NCBI GenBank assembly: GCA_046290675.1
Contig: JBKAHA010000008.1
Span: 296,813-360,812 of the forward strand
Length of the DNA stretch: 64,000 bases
Source of the DNA: Aureliella sp046290675
Lineage (GTDB): Bacteria; Planctomycetota; Planctomycetia; Pirellulales; Pirellulaceae
Direction: 5' to 3'
Below the pieces are notes generated by a model. The model was not told the DNA's origin. It searched no databases and worked only from the letters and a program-made list of their open reading frames with translations. A program made the translations under genes and the position numbers. Below are positions 45,268 to 54,683 of the stretch, piece by piece (the stretch's first letter is position 1; every line of letters starts with the position of its first letter).

Positions 45268-47596
45268 AGCGTTTCCTCATCCACCATTCGGCCGCCAGCA
45301 GGGTAATGGCTACTGAGAACCAACCGAAGGACTGCCAGAGAGCGAAATGGTACTGGCTTGTTCTCATGCTGCTCTGGGGCCGCAACAAGGGGACTAGTTG
45401 AGCAACTTCTGATTCGTGGAGGTACTCGCCACCACTAGCAAGGGATAGTTGTCGGAGATCGAATTCGTTGCAGCGATAATCACGTAGTTCGGACGATGAA
45501 CCGGAGACGACTTGAAAGCTATCTTCCAGATCGAGCGCTGAACTTGGGTACCCAGAGACTTCAACGCGAACGTGGTAGGAGTCGGCGGGAAGCGAATCTA
45601 AGGTTGTCTCGAACTGCCCAGGAATACTTGAATGAGGATTCAAAGGCACTCGCTGCTCGGTTCCCGAATCGGAGCGAATCAGCGCAAAAGCAGCGAGAGA
45701 GCTGGTTTCGAAAGACTCGGACTCCAACGAGCCTTGCCTCAGTTGACAGCGAACTTGGATCGGCTCGCCGGGCGAGTAGACCACCTTTCCTGTATCCAGA
45801 GCGATCAAGTCATTGCTTTGACTGTAGGGCTTTGCCATGGTCCAGAGTACGAGCTGATTCCAAAAGGCAGAATGGTACTGGTCGTTTCTGGTTGCAGCAT
45901 CGTGTGCGAGGGGGGGCGTGTCGAACGGTTTCCTACGCCAACGCCACGTTTCATCGCTGGCAAGATACGCGACTCGACCAGCACCGTACTGCTGCGTGAC
46001 TAGGGCCGGTGTTGTCGAGACTGCATTCTTGGCGACCAAAACGGTCTTGGCATTTTCACGCGATTGAACTCCAGCAACGTAATGTACTTCCGCGAGTTGT
46101 TCAAACGGGAGCCCGTCCACGCTGCGGTCTTGGCTAAATATGGCAGTCGAAGATCTATCCGAAGGCGGGACGATACGACTGGGCAGACCAGACTCCCAAG
46201 ACTCCCATCTTACAGGCAGGATTTGCTTTAGATGGATTGAGCTGGTCTGACGAAGATTTTCTCGCTGCCCGTCGATAAAAATGATTCCGCCGCCGCGCTT
46301 GCTAATAAAACGCGATAGATCAGGCAGAAACGACTTGGAGAGTTTGGCTTCATTGGTATCGCCAAAAATGACCAAGTTGTATTCGAATAGATCGACATCT
46401 TTCTCGGGGATCCCGACGATATTCGCACTTGGAGAATGGGCAACACAGGTCGTTACCTCCCAGGTGGGGTCACGCGTGAACAGATTCTTGATGTATCTCG
46501 TCTCCCATCGGCTGCGTCCGTCCACAATCAACATCCGGTTTCGTCGCGCCTGGATCCGCGTCATCATGGACAATTCATTGTTGTCGTCGATCTGGTCGAT
46601 ATCGCAGAAAATCCGAAAGCGAATTTCTGCATTCACCGAACCATGCTCAGGCAGTTGAACGTCAACGGACCTGGCCTTTAATAAATCCTCGGCGGGAAAT
46701 GAGAACGGTACCGAGCGCGTCCGCGAGCCGTTGGAAACAAACTCCTGTTCCCAAAGAGCTTCTGCATTGGAAATCGCTTGAATTCGGTACACGGTTCCTT
46801 TGGGGACGGTTTCGGTCACTTTGAGGCTGCCTGAAACCAATCCATCGACATAGTTTTGCGTTGACACAGAACCATTCGTCAGACCGATATCAACCACATT
46901 GGAATTCGGCCCGTAGCCGATTGAATAGACGGGAACTTGGGCCTCTAGAAAGCGGACTCCTAGCCCGGCGAGTGCCGCGGTATCGGTGTTTTGTCCGTCA
47001 CTCATCAGGATGACGCAGGATCCAGTTGGACCAGCTCCTTGAAGTTGTTCGAGCAGCCTTTCGAGCGCCGAGCGAAGAGGCGAAGACTCCGTTGGTGGGC
47101 CATGCAGCCCGCCCCGAGTCTCCAGTTGATGGTCGGCTTCGAGGCTTCTCATGGACTCAATGGTACCGACCGGGAAACTCGCAATCTCAAGCAAGGCACC
47201 GTCATTTCCAATTGTTTGGATTTGAGCGTCAAATCGATCTGCAAGCTGTACGACTAGACCTGAGTCTGGAGCAAAGATATGGTCGAAAAGCCGTTCTGCG
47301 CGGCGGGAAGATGATTCTTGTTGTGCCTGCTGGTCCGACCATTCCATGCTAGCGGAGCGATCGATGAGAAAGTGAACTTGACCGGGCTCTCCTGTTCGCT
47401 GTTCCTGTTGCAACGTGGGTTCCAGCAGAGTTGCGGCTATCAAAAAGACAGCGCATGCGCGCAAAGACGCAGTGGACCAGCGAGCGATGGGCTCAGCAAC
47501 CGAGCGGGCCGCAATCCAGAACGCTGCGATGCCGCATGCCAGGGCTCCCAGCCAACCGGTGGAGCCTACAAAATCATTCAGGAAGTGCAGTTGCAT
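45254..47596 (-). CDS. Membrane protein with VWA and glutamine-amidotransferase-like domains
   Basis: A 780-residue protein with membrane helices at about 15-32 and 44-62, and a C-terminal helix (FGWFSVAITLLAAEWWM). A VWA domain follows the second helix with DxSxS at D79, S81, S83 (LIDRSASMEW). From about residue 350 a class I amidotransferase-like fold is suggested by RMLIVDGRSRWETRYIKNLF, YNLVIFGDTNEAKLSKSFLP and RGGGIIFIDG; the nucleophilic Cys of true amidotransferases is absent. This matches the second membrane protein usually found in BatA-type operons. Its ATG immediately follows the TAA of the BatA-like gene (TAAATG), and it overlaps the giant protein gene by 14 bp, indicating coupled translation. 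Confidence 0.9.
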   Translation of the reverse strand: MQLHFLNDFVGSTGWLGALACGIAAFWIAARSVAEPIARWSTASLRACAVFLIAATLLEPTLQQEQRTGEPGQVHFLIDRSASMEWSDQQAQQESSSRRAERLFDHIFAPDSGLVVQLADRFDAQIQTIGNDGALLEIASFPVGTIESMRSLEADHQLETRGGLHGPPTESSPLRSALERLLEQLQGAGPTGSCVILMSDGQNTDTAALAGLGVRFLEAQVPVYSIGYGPNSNVVDIGLTNGSVSTQNYVDGLVSGSLKVTETVPKGTVYRIQAISNAEALWEQEFVSNGSRTRSVPFSFPAEDLLKARSVDVQLPEHGSVNAEIRFRIFCDIDQIDDNNELSMMTRIQARRNRMLIVDGRSRWETRYIKNLFTRDPTWEVTTCVAHSPSANIVGIPEKDVDLFEYNLVIFGDTNEAKLSKSFLPDLSRFISKRGGGIIFIDGQRENLRQTSSIHLKQILPVRWESWESGLPSRIVPPSDRSSTAIFSQDRSVDGLPFEQLAEVHYVAGVQSRENAKTVLVAKNAVSTTPALVTQQYGAGRVAYLASDETWRWRRKPFDTPPLAHDAATRNDQYHSAFWNQLVLWTMAKPYSQSNDLIALDTGKVVYSPGEPIQVRCQLRQGSLESESFETSSLAAFALIRSDSGTEQRVPLNPHSSIPGQFETTLDSLPADSYHVRVEVSGYPSSALDLEDSFQVVSGSSSELRDYRCNEFDLRQLSLASGGEYLHESEVAQLVPLLRPQSSMRTSQYHFALWQSFGWFSVAITLLAAEWWMRKRYGLI

Positions 47597-49897
47597 TTAG
47601 GTTGCACTCCTTGGTCCACCCGAGATACGTCCCGCAAGCCAGCTCTCTAGGAAGAGGACGGCTAACAAACCTAGGACGAGGGCACGCCATATTTCCTGCC
47701 CGCCCCCAGTTTGAATACCTGATACGAATTCTTTGGCTGAACCAATGATCCGGCCATTCCATTCAGCCGCGAGCGACTCCAGCTCAGTAAGCGAAAGACG
47801 TTTGAGATCCGATTCTCCTCGCGGGCTCTGAACCGCAAAGCCAATTTTTCCGGTTGTTGCTCCTGGGTTTGCAACCTCCAATGTTCCTGTCGAAGAAGTG
47901 AACCCATAGAGTCCTGGACGAACGGTATCGTCGATAGCTAAAAGAACGCTGTCCGTGACGCCAATATCCTCGTTGGATGATTTGTCCGAGGCAATAGCGA
48001 CTTCGATGCGCTGCCCCACCGAAGTCCGATTTCGAAGCAGCGTGACTTCAAGGGATTCTGAAAGAGCGTCAGAACGGAGACCAAGCAGTTTGGAGTTGGC
48101 AGGATCGATCGAGTACGAATCGCCGGCGTGAACTGTTGTCTCAATTGGCGTGGCAAGGGTGCTGCGGACAAGCTGTTGTACCAGCGGAACCATGGCGGGA
48201 CTGAGGTGAGTTTGACTAAGGCTCGCGTCGAGCGGAATGCACAGCTGGCCAACAGCTCCCTTACCGAAACGACTCAACGCGAAGAAAGGTGCCTGGTCTT
48301 CGAAGCGAATAAACTCATGCTTCGGGAGGTCCGTTTCTTGAAGTTCGATGCCGGATCCCAATGGTATGAGCTGGTCAAACCGGATCTTATTCAGCTCAGA
48401 GATGACCGGATTCAGTGCCTCTAGACGTCCACCCGAGATCGGACGAGCGGCAATTCGCAATCCATCCGTTTTGGTAATCGGTCGATAGGCCGAAGGGAGT
48501 ATTGAAAGCTCCTCGCACAAGACCCTCTGGTACCAGTCGAGATCACAGGAGGCGGAAGGCAGAACGACCAAGCCGCCTCCTCCTGCCACGAAGGCTTTGA
48601 GCAGCTCCGCGGCGTTCTCTTCAAGTTGCTTCACGCCTTGTAGCACGATGCAATCGAATGGTGTTGGAGCGAGATTCTGTCCTGCACGGCTTCGCAGTGT
48701 GCGGGCTAACGCGTTCGCGCTCTCGATGCTGATGCGGAACTCATGTTCGTCGCTTGCTGCCCCGAACGGAGCGAGTGCTGTGGCGAGATAGTCTGTCTGC
48801 GATTTTCGAAGCTGACGAGATCGAACGATCAGTACATGGTTCGGGTCCGATGAAATGAAACTGTGGAAGGCACTGTTATCAGCGCCGAGCGAATCCGGGA
48901 CTTCGACTTCGCAGTAGGCGCTGTGAAAACCGAGATTCTCGACCCTGACTGAGATACGACGGCGAAAGTCTTCTCCTGCCGACAAGCTGATTACTTCTTG
49001 ATGGATAACGCGATCGTCAATGCTGCAGCGGAATTGGATAGCTTCCAACTTGGCCGCGCTCCAATTTTTGATGTCGATGGGCAATTCAATTCTGCCGTTG
49101 GCTGTTTGATTTACGGCTTCTTGGAATCGAATCGATACGTTGGGAGTTGTTGGTTTGGGTTCGGGAGTACGTAGGAAACTGGTTGCCATCGGTGTGACGG
49201 ATTTGGTCGAGGACCCGAGTTCTGGCATTGATTCTTCCTGCGCACGTGCTTGGTCTGTGCTACGAAGAATGGATTGCCAGGATGACGTTTGCCAGTCACT
49301 GGCGATGATCATCTGTCGATTGGAGGCGGAAGCTTGGGTTAGCCAGTTCCGTGCCGCGTTGATGGCCTCCATTGGATTGCAGCAACCAGCGTCAAACTGC
49401 AGGTTCCTTACGTGGTTCGTGGCGACCACCGAATCGAGTGTCGATAAAGAAGTTCGCGCGGAATTAGGATCGCTCGTACAAACAATGAAGACCTCTGCAT
49501 CACCGACGTTTTCGAGTATTTCCAGTATCGACGATCGGCATTCGTTTCCTATGGAATCAGATCGCATTCCCTTTGAGGCCATCGAGAAGCTGTCATCAAT
49601 GACGATTGCGAGAGCCATTCGCTTCGCGTCGTTACCGAATGCATAGGTTCTGGCTGGACTTGTGAAGAAGGGACGGGCGAGTGCAGCAGCAAACAAAATT
49701 GGGATGGCACATCGAAGGGCCAGCAGAAGCCAGCTTTGCCAGTCCAGGCTTCGACGGCTTTCTGCTTCCACCAATACAAGTAAGTGCGTGGCTCCCCAGT
49801 CAACCGTTTTGAAACGCGATCGATTCAGCAGGTGAATCCAAAGCGGAACAACGAATGCGGCAGCGCCCAGAAGTAAAGCTACATTCAGAAAACTCAT
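47597..49897 (-). CDS. BatA-type membrane protein with VWA-like domain
   Basis: A 766-residue protein. Residues 1-25 give the BatA N-terminal helix (MSFLNVALLLGAAAFVVPLW, then IHLLNRSRFK); a second helix is at about 55-76. A VWA-like domain follows, with the metal motif at D101, S103, S105 (VIDDSFSM). An amidotransferase-like region at about 400-560 contains ALVAGGGGLVVLPSASC-type strands, and a C-terminal helix (RALVLGLLAVLFLESWLAG) ends the protein. BatA proteins place VWA domains in the membrane as partners of MoxR ATPases. The ATG overlaps the DUF58 gene stop by 4 bp. The N-terminal fragment at 1-97 is its counterpart in the first locus. Confidence 0.92.
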   Translation of the reverse strand: MSFLNVALLLGAAAFVVPLWIHLLNRSRFKTVDWGATHLLVLVEAESRRSLDWQSWLLLALRCAIPILFAAALARPFFTSPARTYAFGNDAKRMALAIVIDDSFSMASKGMRSDSIGNECRSSILEILENVGDAEVFIVCTSDPNSARTSLSTLDSVVATNHVRNLQFDAGCCNPMEAINAARNWLTQASASNRQMIIASDWQTSSWQSILRSTDQARAQEESMPELGSSTKSVTPMATSFLRTPEPKPTTPNVSIRFQEAVNQTANGRIELPIDIKNWSAAKLEAIQFRCSIDDRVIHQEVISLSAGEDFRRRISVRVENLGFHSAYCEVEVPDSLGADNSAFHSFISSDPNHVLIVRSRQLRKSQTDYLATALAPFGAASDEHEFRISIESANALARTLRSRAGQNLAPTPFDCIVLQGVKQLEENAAELLKAFVAGGGGLVVLPSASCDLDWYQRVLCEELSILPSAYRPITKTDGLRIAARPISGGRLEALNPVISELNKIRFDQLIPLGSGIELQETDLPKHEFIRFEDQAPFFALSRFGKGAVGQLCIPLDASLSQTHLSPAMVPLVQQLVRSTLATPIETTVHAGDSYSIDPANSKLLGLRSDALSESLEVTLLRNRTSVGQRIEVAIASDKSSNEDIGVTDSVLLAIDDTVRPGLYGFTSSTGTLEVANPGATTGKIGFAVQSPRGESDLKRLSLTELESLAAEWNGRIIGSAKEFVSGIQTGGGQEIWRALVLGLLAVLFLESWLAGRISGGPRSAT

Positions 49898-50808
49898 AGC
49901 TTGCGACCGCCGGCTATGCTGCGTTGTCTACGGTGTAGCCAGCCTCGCAAGATTTCAATGCAATCTTCTTCGGTTGAGCAAAAGACAGGATCGATTCGTA
50001 GGGCAGAAAACTGGTTCGCGAGTTCATCGCGGAACTGCCGAGCTTTTTCAAGGTAACGAGCGCGGAATGCAGCTGGATCGACGATGGTCTCTTTTCCAGA
50101 TTCTAAGCTGCGAAACTGAGTTCGGTTTTGAAAAGGGAAATTCCATTCGTCATAGTCCCACACTTGGAATGCAATGACTTCATGACCTTGTTTACCAAAG
50201 TGTTGTAGAGCAGGACGAAGGGTTGCAATGTCGTCGAAGAAATCGGAAACGATGAAAACGATGCCCCGCGATATTCCTCGATGCCGCAACTGCTTGGCGG
50301 CATTCAGCAGAGCGTGACCCAGCTGGGTTTCACCGCGAGGTTTCGATCCAGTGAGGGATTTCAAAAGAGTTTGGAGGTGGGCCGTATTACTTCTGGGTGG
50401 GATGAATTGATCCAAGGAATGATCAAAGGTTGCCAATCCGACTGCGTCCTGCTGACGAACCAACAGCATTGCCAGAGACGCTGCTAGTCGGATGGCAAAG
50501 TCGTGTTTGGTTCGTCCGCCAGCGCGGCTGCCGGCATAGCCCATCGAACCACTTTGATCCACCAAAAGCATCGATCGTAAATTGGTTTCGTCTTCAAACT
50601 GTCGAATAAAGAGGCGATCGGTTTTCCCGTAGAGCTTCCAGTCGATTGTTCGTGGCGAGTCACCGCGCGAATAGCTACGGTGTTCCTTGAACTCGACACT
50701 CGAGCCACGATGGCTTGATCGATGACGTCCCCCGGTCAAACCATCGACGACTCCCTGGGCAAACAGCAGGAGTTGCTTTAGCTCAGAGTTGTCGAATCTG
50801 GTTGCCAT
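49894..50808 (-). CDS. DUF58 domain protein (second locus)
   Basis: A 304-residue soluble protein from the ATG at 50808; the frame stays open to 51024, but that extra stretch runs into the upstream gene and is not DUF58. The family core SSVEFKEHRSYSRGDSPRTI is at about 36-55 and the VWA-like metal motif at D84, S86, S88 (LLVDQSGSMG). It resembles the product of 204-1100 in length and motif order. The gene follows MoxR by 103 bp and its stop overlaps the BatA start, consistent with one operon. It is likely the cytoplasmic VWA partner of the MoxR ATPase. Confidence 0.93.
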   Translation of the reverse strand: MATRFDNSELKQLLLFAQGVVDGLTGGRHRSSHRGSSVEFKEHRSYSRGDSPRTIDWKLYGKTDRLFIRQFEDETNLRSMLLVDQSGSMGYAGSRAGGRTKHDFAIRLAASLAMLLVRQQDAVGLATFDHSLDQFIPPRSNTAHLQTLLKSLTGSKPRGETQLGHALLNAAKQLRHRGISRGIVFIVSDFFDDIATLRPALQHFGKQGHEVIAFQVWDYDEWNFPFQNRTQFRSLESGKETIVDPAAFRARYLEKARQFRDELANQFSALRIDPVFCSTEEDCIEILRGWLHRRQRSIAGGRKL

Positions 50809-50911
50809 GGTTGATGCTACTCGGGCGTCGGCATCGGATGATGCCGTTTGAACTCTAGGTTTGACTCGCGCGCAGTTGGGATCAGCGCGGAAGTTCGTTT
50901 TCAAGCGGTAT

Positions 50912-51934
50912 CTATTTTGTGAGCGCGGTCTGCACACTCTTTTCGATGACGTCGTCGGTTTGAACTCCTTCCGATTCAGCGGAAAAGGAGAGTACGATGC
51001 GATGACGTAAGACCGATGGGGCAAGCGCTGCTAAGTCTTCTTGGGTTACGTGGTACCGACCATGTAGTAGCGTTCGCGCTTTGGCCGCCAATACCAATTG
51101 TTGCGAGGCGCGTGGTCCCGGGCCCCAGTCGATCCATTGCTTGACCCAGTCGGGTGCATCCGATTCAGACGGACGTAATGAGCGGACAATATCCAAAACG
51201 GATCGTTTTATTCGAGGAGCAAGCGGGACGCGTCGAACCACCTGTTGAAAATCAAGGAGATCTTCGCCACTCAATACAGAATCAACATCGGTGCTTAGGT
51301 CGGAAGTGGTCAGGTCAAGAATGGAATCTTCTTCTTCACGCGTCGGATAGGTGACTTTGATGTGGAGCAGGAAACGATCGCGCTGAGCCTCGGGCAGTGG
51401 ATAGGTGCCTTCTTGCTCGATGGGGTTCTGTGTTGCCAGGACGAAGAAGGGAGTATCGAGAGGGTATGTTTTACCACCAATCGAGACGGCTCTTTCTTGC
51501 ATCGCTTCCAGTAGTGCAGCTTGGGTTTTCGGCGGCGTGCGATTGATTTCGTCTGCAAGTACCATTTGAGAAAAAATCGGGCCCTGTTCGAAGAACAGTT
51601 CACGTTTCCCATCGGGCGTATCTTGGATAATGTCGGTGCCGGTGATATCCGCTGGCATTAGATCTGGAGTGAACTGAATTCGCTGGAATTCAAGAGACAT
51701 GGCGTCCGAGAGAGTCCTAATCAGGAGTGTCTTGGCGAGTCCGGGAACGCCTTCTAGCAAGCAATGCCCCCCGGCTAAAAGGGCGATCAACAATTGTTCG
51801 ATCACATCGTCTTGACCTACGACGGCTTTGCGAACTTGGTCTCGAACCCGTTGGCAGGACTCCTGCAATCGGGACGCGGTTTCGATATCGCGAGATTCGT
51901 GAAGAGATTCCGAGTCGCGAGCTTCAGTGCTCAT
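50912..51934 (-). CDS. MoxR family AAA+ ATPase (second locus)
   Basis: A 340-residue AAA+ ATPase from the ATG at 51934, which has AAGG 6 nt upstream; a frame starting five codons earlier is less supported. Walker A GVPGLAKT is at 62-69, Walker B is VLADEINRTPPKTQAALLEA, and the LATQNPIEQEGTYPLPEAQ sensor region follows. It matches the MoxR at 1200-2267 closely in these motifs but differs in the N-terminal region. It is the first gene of the operon running through DUF58, BatA, VWA, giant coiled-coil and toroid genes to 38198. MoxR proteins act as chaperone-like ATPases on VWA-containing complexes. It is divergent from the flavoprotein gene by about 50 bp. Confidence 0.95.
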   Translation of the reverse strand: MSTEARDSESLHESRDIETASRLQESCQRVRDQVRKAVVGQDDVIEQLLIALLAGGHCLLEGVPGLAKTLLIRTLSDAMSLEFQRIQFTPDLMPADITGTDIIQDTPDGKRELFFEQGPIFSQMVLADEINRTPPKTQAALLEAMQERAVSIGGKTYPLDTPFFVLATQNPIEQEGTYPLPEAQRDRFLLHIKVTYPTREEEDSILDLTTSDLSTDVDSVLSGEDLLDFQQVVRRVPLAPRIKRSVLDIVRSLRPSESDAPDWVKQWIDWGPGPRASQQLVLAAKARTLLHGRYHVTQEDLAALAPSVLRHRIVLSFSAESEGVQTDDVIEKSVQTALTK

Positions 51935-51984
51935 GTTGTACCTTGCCAAGCTAAACTGACTGGGGAGCGATCTGCCTAGTCTTC

Positions 51985-53454
51985 ATGCAACGAACTTGTG
52001 GATTTGTTGGCAACGCGATGACTTGTTCTGAGGATGGCCTTTCGACCGCGCCGAAGCAAGTTACATTGAAAGCTCTCGTTCCAGCTGAGGATTCAGATTT
52101 TGTGTCGATCAGGGCACTCCGGGCGACAAAAAGACCGACTAACGCGAAGAATCCATTGTCCGAAATTTATGACGTTATTGTAGTCGGTGGCGGCGCGGCC
52201 GGATTGTGGGCTGCGGGCACAGCTGCCGAACGAGGCCTTAGCGTTCGTCTGGTCGAAAAGAATCGCAAGTTAGGCGTCAAGATTTTGATGTCAGGCGGTA
52301 CGCGATGCAACGTAACACACAACTGTGATGTTCGGGGAATCTTGGATGCTTTTGGGACCGAACAAGGGCGATTTTTGAAACACTCGGTTCATCAACTGCC
52401 GCCCGAGCACGTGGTCGCGATGTTGGATTCACTGGGGGTACCAACCAAGGTTGAAGACACCGGAAAAGTGTTTCCAGTCTCCGACCGAGCTATCGATGTA
52501 CGAGACGCCCTTGTGCGCCGCGCCGAAGCGGCTGGAGCCCAGTTGCAATCTGGTACTGCGGTCGTTGATATTGATCATGCTGCCGATGGTTGGAGCGTCC
52601 ATCTGTCGGAGCCTGGGCAAGCTCAGTCGAAATCAAAGTCTGAGGAAACGATCCACTCACGGCAACTCTTGATCTGCTGTGGAGGGCTTTCCTATTCGGG
52701 ATGTGGCACCACGGGCGATGGTTACGCTTGGGCGAAAAAGTTCGGTCATGAGCTCGTTGCGACCGCACCTGCGCTCACGCCGCTTGTCTGCTCAGAGCCC
52801 TGGGTTCATGAGTTGAGTGGGCTGACATTGCCCGACGCGAGTGCTCGCATAAGTGTCGAAGGGGTGAAGTTGGCCAAGGATCCGCGCGCGACCAGCCGGG
52901 GTGGTGTGCTGTGGACTCATTTTGGTTTTTCTGGTCCCGTTCCCATGAACGTATCGCGCGCGGTCACCAACTCTCAGTCCGAAGGTAAACGAACGACGAT
53001 GAGCTTGGATCTGGCACCTGATCTGAAGCACGAGCAAATTGAGATGGAGCTGAGTTCGTCCGCAGGTGGAAGAAAAAACGTAGGCTCGGTCGTCCAGCAG
53101 TTTGCCCCCAAGAACTTGGCTCGCGCGTTGCTCAACCGAGCGAACGTCAATTCAGAAGTGACGTTGGCTGAGCTGCCTAAGAAATCAAGGCAGAAACTGG
53201 CAGCGGATATCAAGGGGATCCTCTTACCCATAGAAGGAACGCGGGGCTATGCAAAAGCCGAAGTGACACAGGGAGGCGTAAACCTATCGGAAGTCAATAC
53301 TCGTACGCTGGAAAGTCGAATCGTACCGTCGCTCTACTTTGCTGGCGAAATCTTGAATATAGACGGACCCATCGGTGGCTACAATTTTCAAGCTGCGTTC
53401 GCGACTGGCCAAGCCGCTGCGGTTGCGATGAAGCCTCGTGGCGTTGATCCTTAG
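51985..53454 (+). CDS. NAD(P)/FAD-dependent oxidoreductase (HI0933/YhiN family)
   Basis: A flavoprotein of the HI0933-like family. The FAD dinucleotide-binding motif VVGGGAAGLWAAGTAAERG begins at about residue 65. It is followed by the family hallmark KLGVKILMSGGTRCNVTHNC (K-x-G-x-K-x-x-x-S-G-G-x-R-C-N-x-T-N/H) and the C-terminal YFAGEILNIDGPIGGYNFQA. The start is uncertain: the first 60 residues are unlike the family, which normally begins just before the dinucleotide motif, and an internal start near 52150 is possible. Members have been described as aminoacetone oxidases or reductases of unknown substrate. The gene is divergent from the MoxR operon and followed by an 18-bp tandem repeat. 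Confidence 0.9.
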   Translation: MQRTCGFVGNAMTCSEDGLSTAPKQVTLKALVPAEDSDFVSIRALRATKRPTNAKNPLSEIYDVIVVGGGAAGLWAAGTAAERGLSVRLVEKNRKLGVKILMSGGTRCNVTHNCDVRGILDAFGTEQGRFLKHSVHQLPPEHVVAMLDSLGVPTKVEDTGKVFPVSDRAIDVRDALVRRAEAAGAQLQSGTAVVDIDHAADGWSVHLSEPGQAQSKSKSEETIHSRQLLICCGGLSYSGCGTTGDGYAWAKKFGHELVATAPALTPLVCSEPWVHELSGLTLPDASARISVEGVKLAKDPRATSRGGVLWTHFGFSGPVPMNVSRAVTNSQSEGKRTTMSLDLAPDLKHEQIEMELSSSAGGRKNVGSVVQQFAPKNLARALLNRANVNSEVTLAELPKKSRQKLAADIKGILLPIEGTRGYAKAEVTQGGVNLSEVNTRTLESRIVPSLYFAGEILNIDGPIGGYNFQAAFATGQAAAVAMKPRGVDP

Positions 53455-53466
53455 GCGAGTCGAGTG

Positions 53467-53502
53467 ACTGCCCAGACCAAGGTGGCTGCCCAGACCAAGG
53501 TG
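53467..53502. repeat. 18-bp tandem duplication
   Basis: Two copies of [AG]CTGCCCAGACCAAGGTG lie head to tail (53467-53484 and 53485-53502), differing only in the first base. They sit in the 80-bp gap between the flavoprotein and OleD-like genes. The unit length is a multiple of three, but the short frame through it is not supported as a gene. Confidence 0.8.
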
Positions 53503-53534
53503 ACGGCAAAGCAAATTAAGAGGACGACGTATCG

Positions 53535-54545
53535 ATGGCGACGATATTGGTAACAGGGTACGGTGGTTTTCTCGGCTCGTCAGTCGTACGGCAGCTCATT
53601 GAGAGCGGGCATCGTGTTCGAGGAATTGCTCGCCGCTCGTATCCCGAGCTTGAGTCCGCCGGTGTCCAGGCGTTCCGAGGCGATGTCAGTGACCAAGCGG
53701 TTACGGCAGCGGCGTTGGAGGGCTGTGATGCAGTGATTCACACGGCAGCGAAAGCCGGAGTGTGGGGCTCCTGGGAGACCTACCACAAAATCAACACGCA
53801 AGCGGCCGTCGATCTATACCGGTCTGCGGAGTCACGTGGTATCAAGGCGTTCGTCCAAACCAGCAGTCCAAGTGTGACCTTTGATGGAGAACATCAGTCG
53901 GGCGTAGATGAATCTGTTCCTTATCCAACAACCTGGCTCTGTCACTATCCGCATACGAAAGCACTTGCGGAAAAAGCAATCTTGGAAGCCAGTGGAAGCA
54001 ATGGCACCCTATCCTGCGCGCTTCGACCCCATTTGATCTGGGGTGATGGGGATCCGCATTTGTTTCCTCGTGTGATCGAACGAACGCGACAAGGAAGACT
54101 TCGTCGAGTCGGCGACGGTAAGAACTTGATTGACGTCGTTCACGTAGAGAACGCCGCGCGTGCACACGTATTGGCTGTAGAACGCTTGCTCGATGGTGAC
54201 CAGTCCTTGGGCGGACAAGCCATGTTCATTACTGACGGAGTCCCAGTGGAATGCTGGCAGTGGATCTCGCAGATCCTTTCGCTGGCTGATGTGCCAGTTC
54301 CGACCCGATCGATTTCATTTGCGGCCGCGTATCGCGTTGGCGCTATTCTCGAGGGTGCCTATCGACTGTTGCGACGGCAAAGCGAACCTCCAATGACGAG
54401 GTTCGTTGCGGCTCAATTAGCACTGGATCATTACTTTGATATTAGCCGAGCGCGCCAATTGCTGGGATATGAGCCAACGAGGGACACAGCAGAACTGTTG
54501 CAGCACTGTAGACCGTGGCTGCGCAGAATTGCAGCGGCATCTTAA
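53535..54545 (+). CDS. NAD-dependent 3-beta-HSD/OleD-like reductase
   Basis: A 336-residue short-chain dehydrogenase of the extended class. The NAD motif is GYGGFLGSSVVRQL at residues 8-21. The catalytic Tyr/Lys are in CHYPHTKALAEKAI. Family-specific stretches are AAKAGVWGSWETYHKIN, QTSSPSVTFDG and ALRPHLIWGDGDPHLFPR. These resemble OleD, the beta-keto-acid reductase of long-chain olefin synthesis, and 3-beta-hydroxysteroid dehydrogenases. No OleA, OleB or OleC gene is in the window, so a role in olefin synthesis is only a possibility. AGAGGA lies about 10 nt upstream of the ATG. The convergent fasciclin gene ends nearby with a shared hairpin between. Confidence 0.88.
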   Translation: MATILVTGYGGFLGSSVVRQLIESGHRVRGIARRSYPELESAGVQAFRGDVSDQAVTAAALEGCDAVIHTAAKAGVWGSWETYHKINTQAAVDLYRSAESRGIKAFVQTSSPSVTFDGEHQSGVDESVPYPTTWLCHYPHTKALAEKAILEASGSNGTLSCALRPHLIWGDGDPHLFPRVIERTRQGRLRRVGDGKNLIDVVHVENAARAHVLAVERLLDGDQSLGGQAMFITDGVPVECWQWISQILSLADVPVPTRSISFAAAYRVGAILEGAYRLLRRQSEPPMTRFVAAQLALDHYFDISRARQLLGYEPTRDTAELLQHCRPWLRRIAAAS

Positions 54546-54579
54546 CGTTCGGCTCGCCGCAAGTGGGAGAAGGGTGCAA

Positions 54580-54614
54580 TAAAAAAACGCTAGCCGACTT
54601 GTCAGCTAGCGTTT
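54580..54614 (-). terminator. Strong intrinsic terminator
   Basis: A perfect 10-bp stem AAACGCTAGC (54585-54594) / GCTAGCGTTT (54605-54614) with a 10-nt loop. Read on the minus strand it is followed by a run of seven T residues (through 54581), so it terminates the fasciclin gene at 54684. It also lies just beyond the OleD-like gene and may act in both directions. Confidence 0.85.
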
Positions 54615-54683
54615 GCATTGATGTCGAGTCAGGAGCAGAGACGAACTCAATCTGCTCCGAATCCCGTCGATAAGCGTCAACGC

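Noticed and set aside
53464..53553. Small 29-codon gene through the 18-bp repeat
   Set aside because: Overlaps the start of the OleD-like gene in another frame and has no ribosome site.
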